Of a stretch of 64,000 nt of DNA, positions 54,288 through 62,777 are shown in pieces. Position 1 is the stretch's first letter. Every line of letters starts with the position of its first letter. The stretch is from Pseudomonadota bacterium (lineage in GTDB: Bacteria; Myxococcota_A; UBA796; CAJQPC01). Below the pieces are notes generated by a model. It was not told the origin of the DNA. It did not search any database and saw only the letters and a list, made by a program, of their open reading frames with translations. Made by a program: the position numbers and the translations under genes. The stretch is from NCBI GenBank assembly GCA_024228935.1, contig JAAESX010000091.1:1-64000 (forward strand), given 5' to 3'.

Positions 54288-54824
54288 TCAGCCGACCCAG
54301 CCGTCGAACGTCGCGTGCAGGCTCAGGAGCTCGCTCGCGTCGACCTGCTCGGTGGCCTGGTCCTCGAAGGCCGGCCTCAGCCAGGTGCGCAGCTCGGTGT
54401 TCCCCTGCGCCAGCTGGCGGGTCATCCCGGCGATGAGCAGCCGTCGGAACGCGTCCCCGACCGAGCCGACGTCCGCCATCAGTCCGTCGAACCTGGCCCG
54501 ATCGATCAGCAGGACCTTGAGCTCTCCGTCCGCGATGCACGTCGCGCTGCGCGGCAGACCGCCGGCGAGCGCCATGTGTCCGAACATCGCCGGCCCGTCG
54601 ATGGTCGCGATGCGGCGCGGGAAGCCGCCCAGTTCCATCTTCTTCACGACGACGGTGCCCTCGACGAGGACCCACATCCGGTCACCGTCTTCGCCCTCGG
54701 TGCACAGGCTGTCACCGTCTTCGATGACGCGCGCCGGAGCGTCCCGGAGCATCTCGGCGAGCGCGGGAGCCGGCGAGAGTTCGACGCCGCGCTGGGTCAA
54801 CAGGTCGCGAGCCAGCTCAATCAT
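54288..54824 (-). CDS. Stand-alone cyclic-nucleotide-binding protein B
   Basis: 178-aa protein with a cAMP/cGMP-binding domain (about 20-150): LCTEGEDGDRMWVLVEGTVV, the phosphate-binding cassette MFGHMALAGGLPRSATCIA and KVLLIDRARFDGLM. The Arg that contacts the cyclic phosphate is kept (Arg92), but the ribose-contacting Glu is His83. No HTH follows, only helices to the C-terminus, so it is not a Crp/Fnr transcription factor. ATGA overlap with protein A upstream. Confidence 0.8.
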   Translation of the reverse strand: MIELARDLLTQRGVELSPAPALAEMLRDAPARVIEDGDSLCTEGEDGDRMWVLVEGTVVVKKMELGGFPRRIATIDGPAMFGHMALAGGLPRSATCIADGELKVLLIDRARFDGLMADVGSVGDAFRRLLIAGMTRQLAQGNTELRTWLRPAFEDQATEQVDASELLSLHATFDGWVG

Positions 54825-55333
54825 CCCCCGTCCCCCGTCACGGCTTCGCGGATCGCGGCTCGGAGCGCCTCGGGCTCCTCGTCCGCGTTGTCTTCCCAGG
54901 CCCGCCGGAGCGTCGCGTTGGTGGCTCGGATGCGATCGGCAAGCACGCGGACCGTATGGGCCTGCATCGACTGGAGCGCCTTGGTCCCCCGGGCCTTGTC
55001 CAGCAGCGTCTGGGTCACCACGAGCGCCTCGGTGTCCCTGGCGGCGACGGCGCGAACGGTGTGCACGGTGCCGTTGTCGGAGAACGCCGCCTCGCCCGCG
55101 ATCTCGCCGGCGGGGATGCGCCCGACCACGCGAGCCTCGCCGTCACCGACGACCTGGATCTCGAGCTCGCCGCGGACGATGAGCAGTGCGGAAAAGGACC
55201 AGGTGCCCGGCTCGAAGACCACGGTGCCCTTCGCATAGTCGCGGGCATAGCCGTGCTCGAGCAGGCGCTCGAGGTCAGCGGTGGGCACGCCGGCCAGCGG
55301 CGGAAGCTCGGCGAGCTCGGGGAGTGTGATCAC
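54821..55333 (-). CDS. Stand-alone cyclic-nucleotide-binding protein A
   Basis: 170-aa protein from GTG 55333, 13 nt after the channel stop with GAGG upstream; the frame is open further but would overlap the channel. The cNMP-binding domain reads VVFEPGTWSFSALLIVRGEL and GEIAGEAAFSDNGTVHTVRA. Here the ribose Glu is kept (Glu81) but the phosphate Arg position is Val90, the reverse of protein B. The C-terminal helices (RIRATNATLRRAWEDN) lack an HTH. Confidence 0.8.
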   Translation of the reverse strand: MITLPELAELPPLAGVPTADLERLLEHGYARDYAKGTVVFEPGTWSFSALLIVRGELEIQVVGDGEARVVGRIPAGEIAGEAAFSDNGTVHTVRAVAARDTEALVVTQTLLDKARGTKALQSMQAHTVRVLADRIRATNATLRRAWEDNADEEPEALRAAIREAVTGDGG

Positions 55334-55346
55334 GGACGCCAGCCTC

Positions 55347-57317
55347 TCACATGTCGTCTTCGGCGACGACCACGAGTCCATCACCCGGACCCAGCGTCAC
55401 CATGCTGTCCTTCAGCGGGATGAGCTTCACGCCGAAGTTCTCGTCCGCATCGGTCTCGAGCGCGCCGATCTTGTACCCGATGCAGATCTCGGTGTCCCGA
55501 CCGCGCACGTGCTGCATCAGATCGCCGAAGCGGCACGTGACGGGCAGCTCGTCGAAGTAGAGCCAGGCCGGCTTCACGTAGATCTCGGAGCCGTCCTCCT
55601 GGAACAGGTCGTCGTAGACGTCCTGGATGTCCGGCTCGCAGGAGATCTGCGCGAACATCATCGAGACCATGCGGTTGCTGATGATGAAGTCGTCGACGCC
55701 CGCGCGGCTGATGAGCTCCTGGTTGGAGCTGTCGAGCACCTCGGTGATCAGCTTCGTGTTCACGTCCCGGCCGTCGGCCATCGCCATCCGAAGGAGCTTG
55801 CGGAGGTGCAGCAGGACGATGATGGTCTCGGAGTCCACGCGCTCGGGGGCCGCGTCCTCCGAGGTGTTCTGCTTCAGGATGATGACCACGTTGTAGGAGA
55901 ACGGGTCGACCGTCGCGAGTTCCTCGCTCGACATCGGGTCCTTGTCGATGAGCGTCACGCTCGCGTTGTCGAGCTCGCTGTTCAGGTCCTCGACCACCGC
56001 CTTGATGTCGTCCGAGGCGCTCGGGATCATCAGGTGCACCTCGGAGCCCTCGAGCACGTAGTCGCTGTACTCCGAGATGAGGATCTCGACCTTGGGCGAC
56101 CAGCCGAGGATGAGCATGCGCTCCTTCGCCGGCTCGATGCGCATGTCCTTCAGCGGCATCTCCTTGGGCTTCATCACCGGCGAGCTCTCGAACTCGATGG
56201 TCGAGTCGTCGTCCGCGATGATGAGGATCTCGTCGTCGTCCGCCATGACGTAGTCGGGGTCCGTCCGCATCGCGATCGAGCCGTCGGGCTTCCGGATGCC
56301 GATGGGCACACCGTCCGGGAAGTGGAACTGGAGCGCACCGAACGTGATGCCGTTCCACTCGTCGTTGTGGAAGTACATCTCGCAGCCCTCGAACGAGAGC
56401 AGCTCGGCGTAGACCACCGACAGGCCCGAGGTGCGGCTCGTCTGGACCATGATCTTGGCCAGGATCTCGTTGCTGTCGATCACGCTGATGCGGTCCGGCG
56501 CGATGTCCTTGACCACCGCTCGGTTCCGCTCGTCGAAGACCTCGGCGACGATGTTGATCTCGGCGTCGTCGCCCACGTGCGCGATGATCGCCAGCACCGT
56601 CTTGATGACCTTGGCGTCGCTGGAGAGCTTGTCTTCCTGGCTGGCCGCTTCGCCACAGGTGGCGAGCACGATGGCCGAGGCCGCATGCTCGGCGCTGACC
56701 TTGGCCAGCGAGCCCAGCCCGGCGGTCGGACCCGAGCGCGTGACCAGTCGCAGGTTTCGCCGATCCGTCCAGAGCTCGCGAAGGTGCTCGTCCATGTCCT
56801 CCTTCTCTTCCTCGGCGAGGATGACCGCGACCGGGTCGTCCTCGGACTCGTTCGCCTCGACGAGCTCGCGCAGGATCTCCGGGACCCGCGGCCCCCACCC
56901 GACGATGAGCGTGTGCCCGGTCTCGAGCACCCGGCTGTGACCCTTCTTCAGGTCGTCGATGGCCTGGTCCAGCGCCGTCGTCAGGAAGGCGATGAGGGCA
57001 CTGAAGATGACCACACCGGTCATTCCAGCGATGATCGCGGTGATCTTGTACCCGACGAAGGTCTCGTTGTCCTGGGCCATGTTGCCCGGGTCGGTGAGCT
57101 GCAGCCAGGTGAACCAGATGCCCTGGGAGAGCGACTTGGTGACCTCGTCGTGGAGCATCCAGTCGACGCCCCAGAAGAAGAACCGGACGACGCCGATAGC
57201 GAGCAGGGCGACGAAGAATGCGACGGTCAGGGCCACGAACAGCGCCCGGCTGCCCTTGGCCAGGAAGGTGTCGAACTGGTACCGCAGCTGTTCCTGCTTG
57301 GACGCCTGGATACTCAT
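55347..57317 (-). CDS. CASTOR/POLLUX-like RCK ion channel
   Basis: 656-aa channel. Two membrane helices (about 25-48 and 91-113) enclose a pore loop with LTDPGN (residues 74-79), which resembles the ADAGN-type filter of plant CASTOR/POLLUX channels. Two RCK/TrkA-N-like domains follow: HTLIVGWGPRVPEILRELV (from 135) and MLILGWSPKVEILISEYSD (from about 400). These plant channels conduct Ca2+ or K+ in nuclear membranes. In this operon the gene precedes two cNMP-binding proteins, so ligand control of the channel is a possibility. Short signal-free cytoplasmic N-terminus. Divergent from the GNAT gene over 39 bp. Confidence 0.85.
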   Translation of the reverse strand: MSIQASKQEQLRYQFDTFLAKGSRALFVALTVAFFVALLAIGVVRFFFWGVDWMLHDEVTKSLSQGIWFTWLQLTDPGNMAQDNETFVGYKITAIIAGMTGVVIFSALIAFLTTALDQAIDDLKKGHSRVLETGHTLIVGWGPRVPEILRELVEANESEDDPVAVILAEEEKEDMDEHLRELWTDRRNLRLVTRSGPTAGLGSLAKVSAEHAASAIVLATCGEAASQEDKLSSDAKVIKTVLAIIAHVGDDAEINIVAEVFDERNRAVVKDIAPDRISVIDSNEILAKIMVQTSRTSGLSVVYAELLSFEGCEMYFHNDEWNGITFGALQFHFPDGVPIGIRKPDGSIAMRTDPDYVMADDDEILIIADDDSTIEFESSPVMKPKEMPLKDMRIEPAKERMLILGWSPKVEILISEYSDYVLEGSEVHLMIPSASDDIKAVVEDLNSELDNASVTLIDKDPMSSEELATVDPFSYNVVIILKQNTSEDAAPERVDSETIIVLLHLRKLLRMAMADGRDVNTKLITEVLDSSNQELISRAGVDDFIISNRMVSMMFAQISCEPDIQDVYDDLFQEDGSEIYVKPAWLYFDELPVTCRFGDLMQHVRGRDTEICIGYKIGALETDADENFGVKLIPLKDSMVTLGPGDGLVVVAEDDM

Positions 57318-57356
57318 TGCTCTCTCCCGGGGACACCGGTGGATATCCCAATCCGC

Positions 57357-57896
57357 ATGCTGTTCAACGCGCTACCGCCCGAGCTGCCCGGGCCCCGACT
57401 GACGCTCCGTCGCCTGCGTTCGAGCGACGCCGAGACGGTGTTCGCCGTGGCCGAGCCGAACCGGGACTGGCTGCAGCCCTGGCTTCCCTGGGCGGACGAG
57501 CCGAAGCTCGCGACGACCCAAGCGTATCTGGAGTCGACCGAGCGCAACTTCGAGGCCGGCACCCAGGCTCACTACGGCATCTGGGAGGCCGGCGAGTACC
57601 TGGGAAACGTAGGCGTCCAGGGCGTCGTCGAGCACCGGGGGGAGATCGGGTACTGGCTCGCGAAGCGCGCGACTGGCGCCGGACGGATGACCGAGGCGGT
57701 CACGGCCTTGCAGACCGCCCTGTTCGAGGTCGGGCTCCGACGCATCGAGATCCTGTGCGCTGTCGGGAACCTGCCCAGCAACGCGGTGCCGAAGCGGCTC
57801 GGCTACACGCTCGAGGGGGTCCTGCGCGACCGGATCGAGCTGTACGGCACGTTCCACGACGCGAACCTGTGGTCGCGGTTGTCGGCCGACCCGTGA
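57357..57896 (+). CDS. GNAT N-acetyltransferase, RimJ/RimL-like
   Basis: 179-aa acetyltransferase. LTLRRLRSSDAETVFAVAEP and WLPWADEPKLATT begin the fold, GEIGYWLAKRATGAGRMTEAV covers the acetyl-CoA binding strand and P-loop (the Q/R-x-x-G-x-G/A motif appears as RATGAG), and NLPSNAVPKRLGYTLEG ends it as in ribosomal-protein alanine acetyltransferases. ATG at 57357 chosen; the GTG at 57339 is an alternative. The TetR gene start overlaps the stop. Confidence 0.83.
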   Translation: MLFNALPPELPGPRLTLRRLRSSDAETVFAVAEPNRDWLQPWLPWADEPKLATTQAYLESTERNFEAGTQAHYGIWEAGEYLGNVGVQGVVEHRGEIGYWLAKRATGAGRMTEAVTALQTALFEVGLRRIEILCAVGNLPSNAVPKRLGYTLEGVLRDRIELYGTFHDANLWSRLSADP

Positions 57897-58459
57897 GCAC
57901 CCGCGAGCGCATCCTCGAGGCCTGCCTCCCCGTGTTCGCCGACCGGGGCTTCGCCGGCTCGACCACCCGCGTCCTGGCCGACGCGGCCGACGTGAACGTG
58001 GCCACGCTCGCCTGGCACTTCGGCGGGAAGGCGGGGCTGTACGAGGCCGTCATCGACCACATGTACGAGGGCCTCATTGCCATCGAGCTGCCCGAGGACC
58101 TGCCCGACGAGCGCGAGGCACGCATCCGCCTCGTGGTTCGGACCCTCTGGAGCTGGTTCCGAGCCCATCGCGACAACGTCCGGCTGCTCCAGCGACACGT
58201 GCTCGATCGGGACGCCCTGCCCGAGAGCGTGTCGGGCCGGTGGACCCCGCAGCTGCTGGCGAAGGACCAGGAGGTCGTGCAGATGCTCGGGCTGTCGGAC
58301 GAGCGCGACCACCGTCTGGCGCTGCTCGACCTGAACCACCTGGTCAGCCGCTACGTCCTCAGCAACGCCGCCGACCTGGTCCTGTTCACGGACGCCAGCG
58401 ATCCGATGGAGGCTGTCGCTCGGCACCTCGAGGACCGAGCGGTCCAGCTCCTCTCCTGA
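57893..58459 (+). CDS. TetR-family transcriptional regulator
   Basis: 188-aa regulator. The N-terminal HTH reads RERILEACLPVFADRGF, TTRVLADAADVNVATLAWHF and GKAGLYEAVIDHMYEGL, the usual TetR pattern. The C-terminal ligand domain is helical with several Asp/Glu. GTG start within GTGA. The end is overlapped for 74 bp by a convergent gene, the longest antisense overlap in the window. Confidence 0.85.
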   Translation: MSTRERILEACLPVFADRGFAGSTTRVLADAADVNVATLAWHFGGKAGLYEAVIDHMYEGLIAIELPEDLPDEREARIRLVVRTLWSWFRAHRDNVRLLQRHVLDRDALPESVSGRWTPQLLAKDQEVVQMLGLSDERDHRLALLDLNHLVSRYVLSNAADLVLFTDASDPMEAVARHLEDRAVQLLS

Positions 58460-59234
58460 GGCGCTCGCGGAACACCAGCGCGAGCAGGACGAGGGCCCAA
58501 GGGCCGCCAAGCGAGCTGCTGGCGCACCCGCAGACCTCGCGGCGGTTCACCTCCTCGGCCGAGTCGATGAGGTCGGGGAGCTCGACGCAGCCGCGCTCGG
58601 TGAACGCCTGCTCGACGCCGAAGCCGTCCTCGAGCACCACCTCGGGGCACGCCCGGCCCGCCGTCCAGTGCAGCAGGTACGAGAGCGTCACCGTCCCGCC
58701 GAAGCGGGGCATCTCGGCCCAGGCTGCGGGCTCCTTGCCCGACTCGCGGATCTCGACCAGCCAGCCGTTCGCCGGCGCCGAGGGCACGTCCACGACCGCC
58801 GTGACGCGGTGGTACGCGGCGTCGAGCCCGGTGTCGCACAGGTCCGGGTGCTCCTCGCTCGGGGTCACGTCGAAGGTGATCCAGGTGATCTGCTCGGTGT
58901 CCTCGAGCGTCCCGACCTGGGCGTCCTCCCGAACGGCCACGTCCAGCGAGCCCAGCTCGTCGTCGTCGTCGTAGACCGTGAGCGTCCAGTCGTCGTCGAT
59001 CAGATCCTCGGGGACCTGCCAGCCCAGCCAGCCGTCTGGCCGATCCTTGTCCGCCAGCCGCTCCTCGAGCTGGTAGACGCCGCCGCGAGCCTCGGACAGC
59101 TCGGCGCTCGGGTAGGCCGCGTCGGTCTTCACGCGCAGCCACGTGCCCTGGCGGACCGGGCCCTCGGCGGGGATCCAGCCCGAGATGCCCGGGTCGTCGT
59201 CACAGGGAAAGGCGAGCGGGAGGAGGAGCCACAT
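58386..59234 (-). CDS. Exported protein with MYXO-CTERM-like Cys tail
   Basis: 282-aa protein. Signal peptide (MWLLLPLAFPCDD), then a beta-rich region (GWIPAEGPVRQGTWLRV, DDDWTLTVYDDDDEL) with several Cys, and a C-terminus with EVCGCASSSLGGPWALVLLAL followed by an Arg-rich tail: the Cys-x-Cys, hydrophobic stretch, basic end of MYXO-CTERM substrates. It may therefore be surface-anchored. Function unknown. Starts 26 bp from the thioesterase gene (divergent). Confidence 0.65.
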   Translation of the reverse strand: MWLLLPLAFPCDDDPGISGWIPAEGPVRQGTWLRVKTDAAYPSAELSEARGGVYQLEERLADKDRPDGWLGWQVPEDLIDDDWTLTVYDDDDELGSLDVAVREDAQVGTLEDTEQITWITFDVTPSEEHPDLCDTGLDAAYHRVTAVVDVPSAPANGWLVEIRESGKEPAAWAEMPRFGGTVTLSYLLHWTAGRACPEVVLEDGFGVEQAFTERGCVELPDLIDSAEEVNRREVCGCASSSLGGPWALVLLALVFRERLRRGAGPLGPRGAERQPPSDRWRP

Positions 59235-59260
59235 GCCCGGTCAGGATACGGGCCGGATCG

Positions 59261-60049
59261 ATGGACGGCGTGCACGAGTTCCCGATCCGCCTGCCTCGGC
59301 ACGCGTTCACCCCCCGGCAGGTGGCCCGGCCGGCCGAGGTCTGGCGGGCGTTCCAGGAGGCGGCGGTGCTGGCCTCGACCGAGTGCGGCTGGCCTCCGGA
59401 GCGCTACCTGGCCGAGCAGGTCGCCTTCGTCGTGACCTCGATGACCGCCATCCACGAGCGGGAGGTCCGCTACGGCGAGGAGCTGCTCCTGCGCACGTGG
59501 CTGCGGGACTTCCGACGGGACATCCTGACGAAGCGAGAGGTCCGGCTGGTGGGGCCGGACGGACTGGTCGCGGCAACGACCCAGCAGTGGGCGCACGTCG
59601 GGAACGTCGACGGCCGGATGGCGCCCACGCGCGCGACGCCCGCGCTCATGGACGCCTTCACGCGGCGCGACGACCTGGGCCCCGTGATCGGTCTTCCGAA
59701 GATCGACGAGCCGGTCGATGGCGCGGAGCACACGTTCACGTTCTCGGCCTGGAACACCTGGATGGACCCGCTGGGGCACGCGAACCACCCGAGCTACCTG
59801 GACTGGTGCGACGAGGCGCTCGCGCGCATGGCAGCGGCCCAGGGCCTCGATCCCCAGACGGTCGTGCCCGTCGCCGAGCGGATCCACTGGAAGGCCGGGG
59901 TGACGGCCGGCGACATCGTCGAGGTCACGAGCCAGGTGGTCGGCTCCATCGACGGGGCCTGGGTCCTGCGCCACCGGATGCGCGGCGCGGACGGCGCGCT
60001 CTACGCCCGGGCTACGACCGTGCGGCGCCTGGATGGCCTCCGACCGTAG
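59261..60049 (+). CDS. Acyl-ACP thioesterase-like double hotdog protein
   Basis: 262-aa protein with two 4HBT/hotdog halves. The first has RPAEVWRAFQEAAVLASTEC and REVRYGEELLLRTWLRDFR; the second has GHANHPSYLDWCDEALARM, the classic Asn/His/Tyr hotdog active-site region, then ERIHWKAGVTAGDIVEV. It likely hydrolyses acyl-ACP or acyl-CoA. No signal peptide. The 3' end overlaps the convergent EamA gene by 38 bp. Confidence 0.8.
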   Translation: MDGVHEFPIRLPRHAFTPRQVARPAEVWRAFQEAAVLASTECGWPPERYLAEQVAFVVTSMTAIHEREVRYGEELLLRTWLRDFRRDILTKREVRLVGPDGLVAATTQQWAHVGNVDGRMAPTRATPALMDAFTRRDDLGPVIGLPKIDEPVDGAEHTFTFSAWNTWMDPLGHANHPSYLDWCDEALARMAAAQGLDPQTVVPVAERIHWKAGVTAGDIVEVTSQVVGSIDGAWVLRHRMRGADGALYARATTVRRLDGLRP

Positions 60050-60890
60050 CGATCCCGACGCCGACCAGCAGGATGGCGGCGAACCCGACGTCCGCAAGCG
60101 GGGGCTGCTCCCCCAGCACGACGAAGGCCAGGATCCCGGCGCCGATGGGCTCGAGCAGCAGCAGCGCCGCGATGGTCGTCGTGGCCACGTACTTCACGGC
60201 GAAGTTGAAGCCGACGTGTCCGACCAGCTGCGGCAGGAGCGCGAGTCCGGCCAGCGCCATCCAGGTCGACGGCTCCCAGCCGACGAGCGGCAGTCCGCGG
60301 ACCAGCGCCACCGGGATGAGCCAGGCCGCGGCGAACAGGCAGACCAATGCGCCGTACGGCACGAAGGAGATGCGCTGGCGCACGCTGCGTCCGATCAGGA
60401 GGTACGCCGAGCTGAGCATGCCGCCGACGATGGCGAGGGCGTCCCCGGTGAGGCTCGCCTCACCCACCCCGCCCCAGGCCATGCCGACGACCGCACCCAG
60501 CGCGATGGCGATGCCGACCCAGAAGCGGCGAAGCGGGGGCTTCTTGAAGAGGAAGCGCTCCGCGAGCCCCACCCAGATGGGCGCGAGCGTGACGAGCACG
60601 ACCGAGCGCATCACGGAGATGTGCTCGAGGGAGGCGAACCAGGTCCAGAAGTGGGCGGCCAGCGCCAGGCCGGCCAGCAGGCACAGCGCCAGGTCCCGCC
60701 TGCTGGCGCGTAGCTTGACCAACCCAGGCGCGAGCAACAGCCCACAGAGGCCCGTGCGCCAGATCGCGATCACGACCGGGTCGGCCGCCTCGGCCAGCCG
60801 GGCGAGCACGCCGCCCGCGCTGATGCCGAGGACCGCGAACGCCAGGGCCGCCCACACGAACTTGTGGGCGCTGGCCGGTCCGGTCGTCAT
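60012..60890 (-). CDS. EamA/DMT-family transporter
   Basis: 292-aa membrane protein with about ten helices in two EamA halves (FVWAALAFAVLGISAGGVLA to SVVLVTLAPIWVGL, and ALAIVGGMLSSAYLLIG to AALLLLEPIGAGILAFVVL). These export amino acids or metabolites. ATG at 60890; the gap to the WD40 gene start is only 24 bp, so the divergent promoters must overlap. Confidence 0.85.
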   Translation of the reverse strand: MTTGPASAHKFVWAALAFAVLGISAGGVLARLAEAADPVVIAIWRTGLCGLLLAPGLVKLRASRRDLALCLLAGLALAAHFWTWFASLEHISVMRSVVLVTLAPIWVGLAERFLFKKPPLRRFWVGIAIALGAVVGMAWGGVGEASLTGDALAIVGGMLSSAYLLIGRSVRQRISFVPYGALVCLFAAAWLIPVALVRGLPLVGWEPSTWMALAGLALLPQLVGHVGFNFAVKYVATTTIAALLLLEPIGAGILAFVVLGEQPPLADVGFAAILLVGVGIATVGGHPGAARS

Positions 60891-60914
60891 CGCCGAGTTG
60901 CTAACCTCGCAGGC

Positions 60915-62759
60915 ATGCAGCGCGTGCTGGCGATCTCCGTACCCTTCGCCCTGCTCTGGCTGGCCGGTGAAGCGCGCGCGCTCGAGCCGACCGACTGGAC
61001 GCTCACGGCCGTCCATGGCCTCCCCGAGCTGAGCGGTCTGGCCATCTCGCCCGACGGCGAGCGGCTGTACGCCGCCGGCACCGACGATCTGGTGCGCGTG
61101 TTCCGAACGTCCGACCTGCGCATCGAGGACGCGTTCGGCCAGCGCGGTGCCCGAATGGACCACCTCGCGTTGTCCCCGGCCGGAGACCTGGTCGCCGCCG
61201 GAGACCGAGACGGCGCGGTGACCATCTTCGACGCCTGGTCCGGCCAGGAGCTCTACCGGATGGGCGGCAACGGTCGCCCCATCGCCGGCGTCGCCTGGTC
61301 CGCGGACGGCAGGGAGATGGGCGTCGCCTCGATGCAGGGGCCCATCCGACTCGTCGACGGGGAGACCGGCCAGCCATTCCAGGTCATCCAGGGGCCGGGC
61401 GAGTGGTTCACGCGCGTCACGTTCCAGATGGAGGCCCGCCGGGTCGCCGCCACCGGGCGCGACGGCCACGTGCGCATCTGGGATCTGGACACGGGCGCCA
61501 TGCTCCGCACCCTGCAGGTCGGCGGCGTGGAGACCACGCAGATGGCGTTCTCGCCCAGTGGCCGCCTGGTCGCGGGCGGGGACTGGGACGGCCGCATCCG
61601 CGTCTGGGAGGTCGACACCGGCAAGCTGCGCTCGACGCTGCCCGGCCAGGGCCGAACGGGCGGGCTGGTCTTCCTCGACGAGGTGAAGCTCCTGGCCCGC
61701 GGCGGCGACGACGCGCCGGTGGTCTGGGACGTCACGAACGCCACCGTCGTCTCCGACTACGAGCCGCCTCCTCGCTGGACCGGGCTCCCTCCGGACGAGG
61801 CCGCTGCCCCCGTCACCTTCGACGACGTGCACCAGCGGCTGGACGCGGCGTGGTCCCCAAAGAACGGCTTCGTGGCCGAGGCCTACGGCGACACGCTGCG
61901 CGTGTGGGGTCACGGGCAGCTCCTGGCCCAGCTCGACACCGGGCTGGCTCCCATCCGCGCCGTAGACTTCTCGCCGGATGGCAGCCGCCTCGCCGCCGCC
62001 GACGCCAGCGGCCAGATCCTGGTCCGGGACGCGCTGCTCCCAGGCGTCCAGTCGCTGCTGAAGCTCCAGGACGGCCCGGCGCGAAGCCTGGACTGGAGCC
62101 CGGATGGGAGCCGCATCGCGGTCGCCGGCCCCGATCTGTACGTGCGGGTCTGGGAGCCCGGCAGCGGTGATGCGGCCCGCGTGCTGTACGGCCACGAGGC
62201 GGCCCCGGACCACGTCGCGTTCCACCGCGATCAGCTCGCCTCGAGCGACCCCACCGAGCTGCTCCTCTGGGACGTCGAGACGCGCCAGGCGACCGGTGGC
62301 TTCACGCCAGAGGACGGCGCGTCCTGGTTCTCCTGGGCCGACGGCGGCCAGCTCGTCGTCTGGCCCACCGAGGACGGCGCCGTGACGGGCCACACGCTGG
62401 ACGGGACACGTACGTTCACCAGCGGCGCCAAGCATGCCGGGGGGCAGGGCGACGCGCACGAAGGGCGTATCGTCAGCACGACCCTCGAGGATCTGGCGTT
62501 CCTCACCTCGGGTGGCCTGCGCCGGGGCCTCAACACGAGCGCAGCGCGCTTCCACGCGGTCCTGTCGTCCCCCGACGGCTCAATCATGGCTGGAGGCACC
62601 GAGGGTGGGTCCGTCTACGTGCTCGACGCGAAGAGCGGCCAGCTGCAGACCTCGCTCCGAGGGCACGCCGGGCGCGTCGTGGCGCTGGCCTTCAGCAGCG
62701 ACGGGACCCAGCTCGCGACCGGGAGCGAGGACGGCACCGTCCGGGTCTGGATCCGGTAG
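60915..62759 (+). CDS. Exported WD40 beta-propeller protein
   Basis: 614-aa protein with signal peptide (MQRVLAISVPFALLWLAGEARAL) and about twelve WD40-type repeats (GLAISPDGERLYAAGTDDL, RIWDLDTGAMLRTLQVGG, RVWEVDTGKLRSTL, LAFSSDGTQLATGSEDGT), enough for two propellers. Most WD40 proteins are cytoplasmic; the signal peptide makes this one periplasmic or surface. Likely a scaffold or binding platform. No enzymatic domain seen. Confidence 0.82.
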   Translation: MQRVLAISVPFALLWLAGEARALEPTDWTLTAVHGLPELSGLAISPDGERLYAAGTDDLVRVFRTSDLRIEDAFGQRGARMDHLALSPAGDLVAAGDRDGAVTIFDAWSGQELYRMGGNGRPIAGVAWSADGREMGVASMQGPIRLVDGETGQPFQVIQGPGEWFTRVTFQMEARRVAATGRDGHVRIWDLDTGAMLRTLQVGGVETTQMAFSPSGRLVAGGDWDGRIRVWEVDTGKLRSTLPGQGRTGGLVFLDEVKLLARGGDDAPVVWDVTNATVVSDYEPPPRWTGLPPDEAAAPVTFDDVHQRLDAAWSPKNGFVAEAYGDTLRVWGHGQLLAQLDTGLAPIRAVDFSPDGSRLAAADASGQILVRDALLPGVQSLLKLQDGPARSLDWSPDGSRIAVAGPDLYVRVWEPGSGDAARVLYGHEAAPDHVAFHRDQLASSDPTELLLWDVETRQATGGFTPEDGASWFSWADGGQLVVWPTEDGAVTGHTLDGTRTFTSGAKHAGGQGDAHEGRIVSTTLEDLAFLTSGGLRRGLNTSAARFHAVLSSPDGSIMAGGTEGGSVYVLDAKSGQLQTSLRGHAGRVVALAFSSDGTQLATGSEDGTVRVWIR

Positions 62760-62777
62760 GGGACCAGACGCAGCGGA

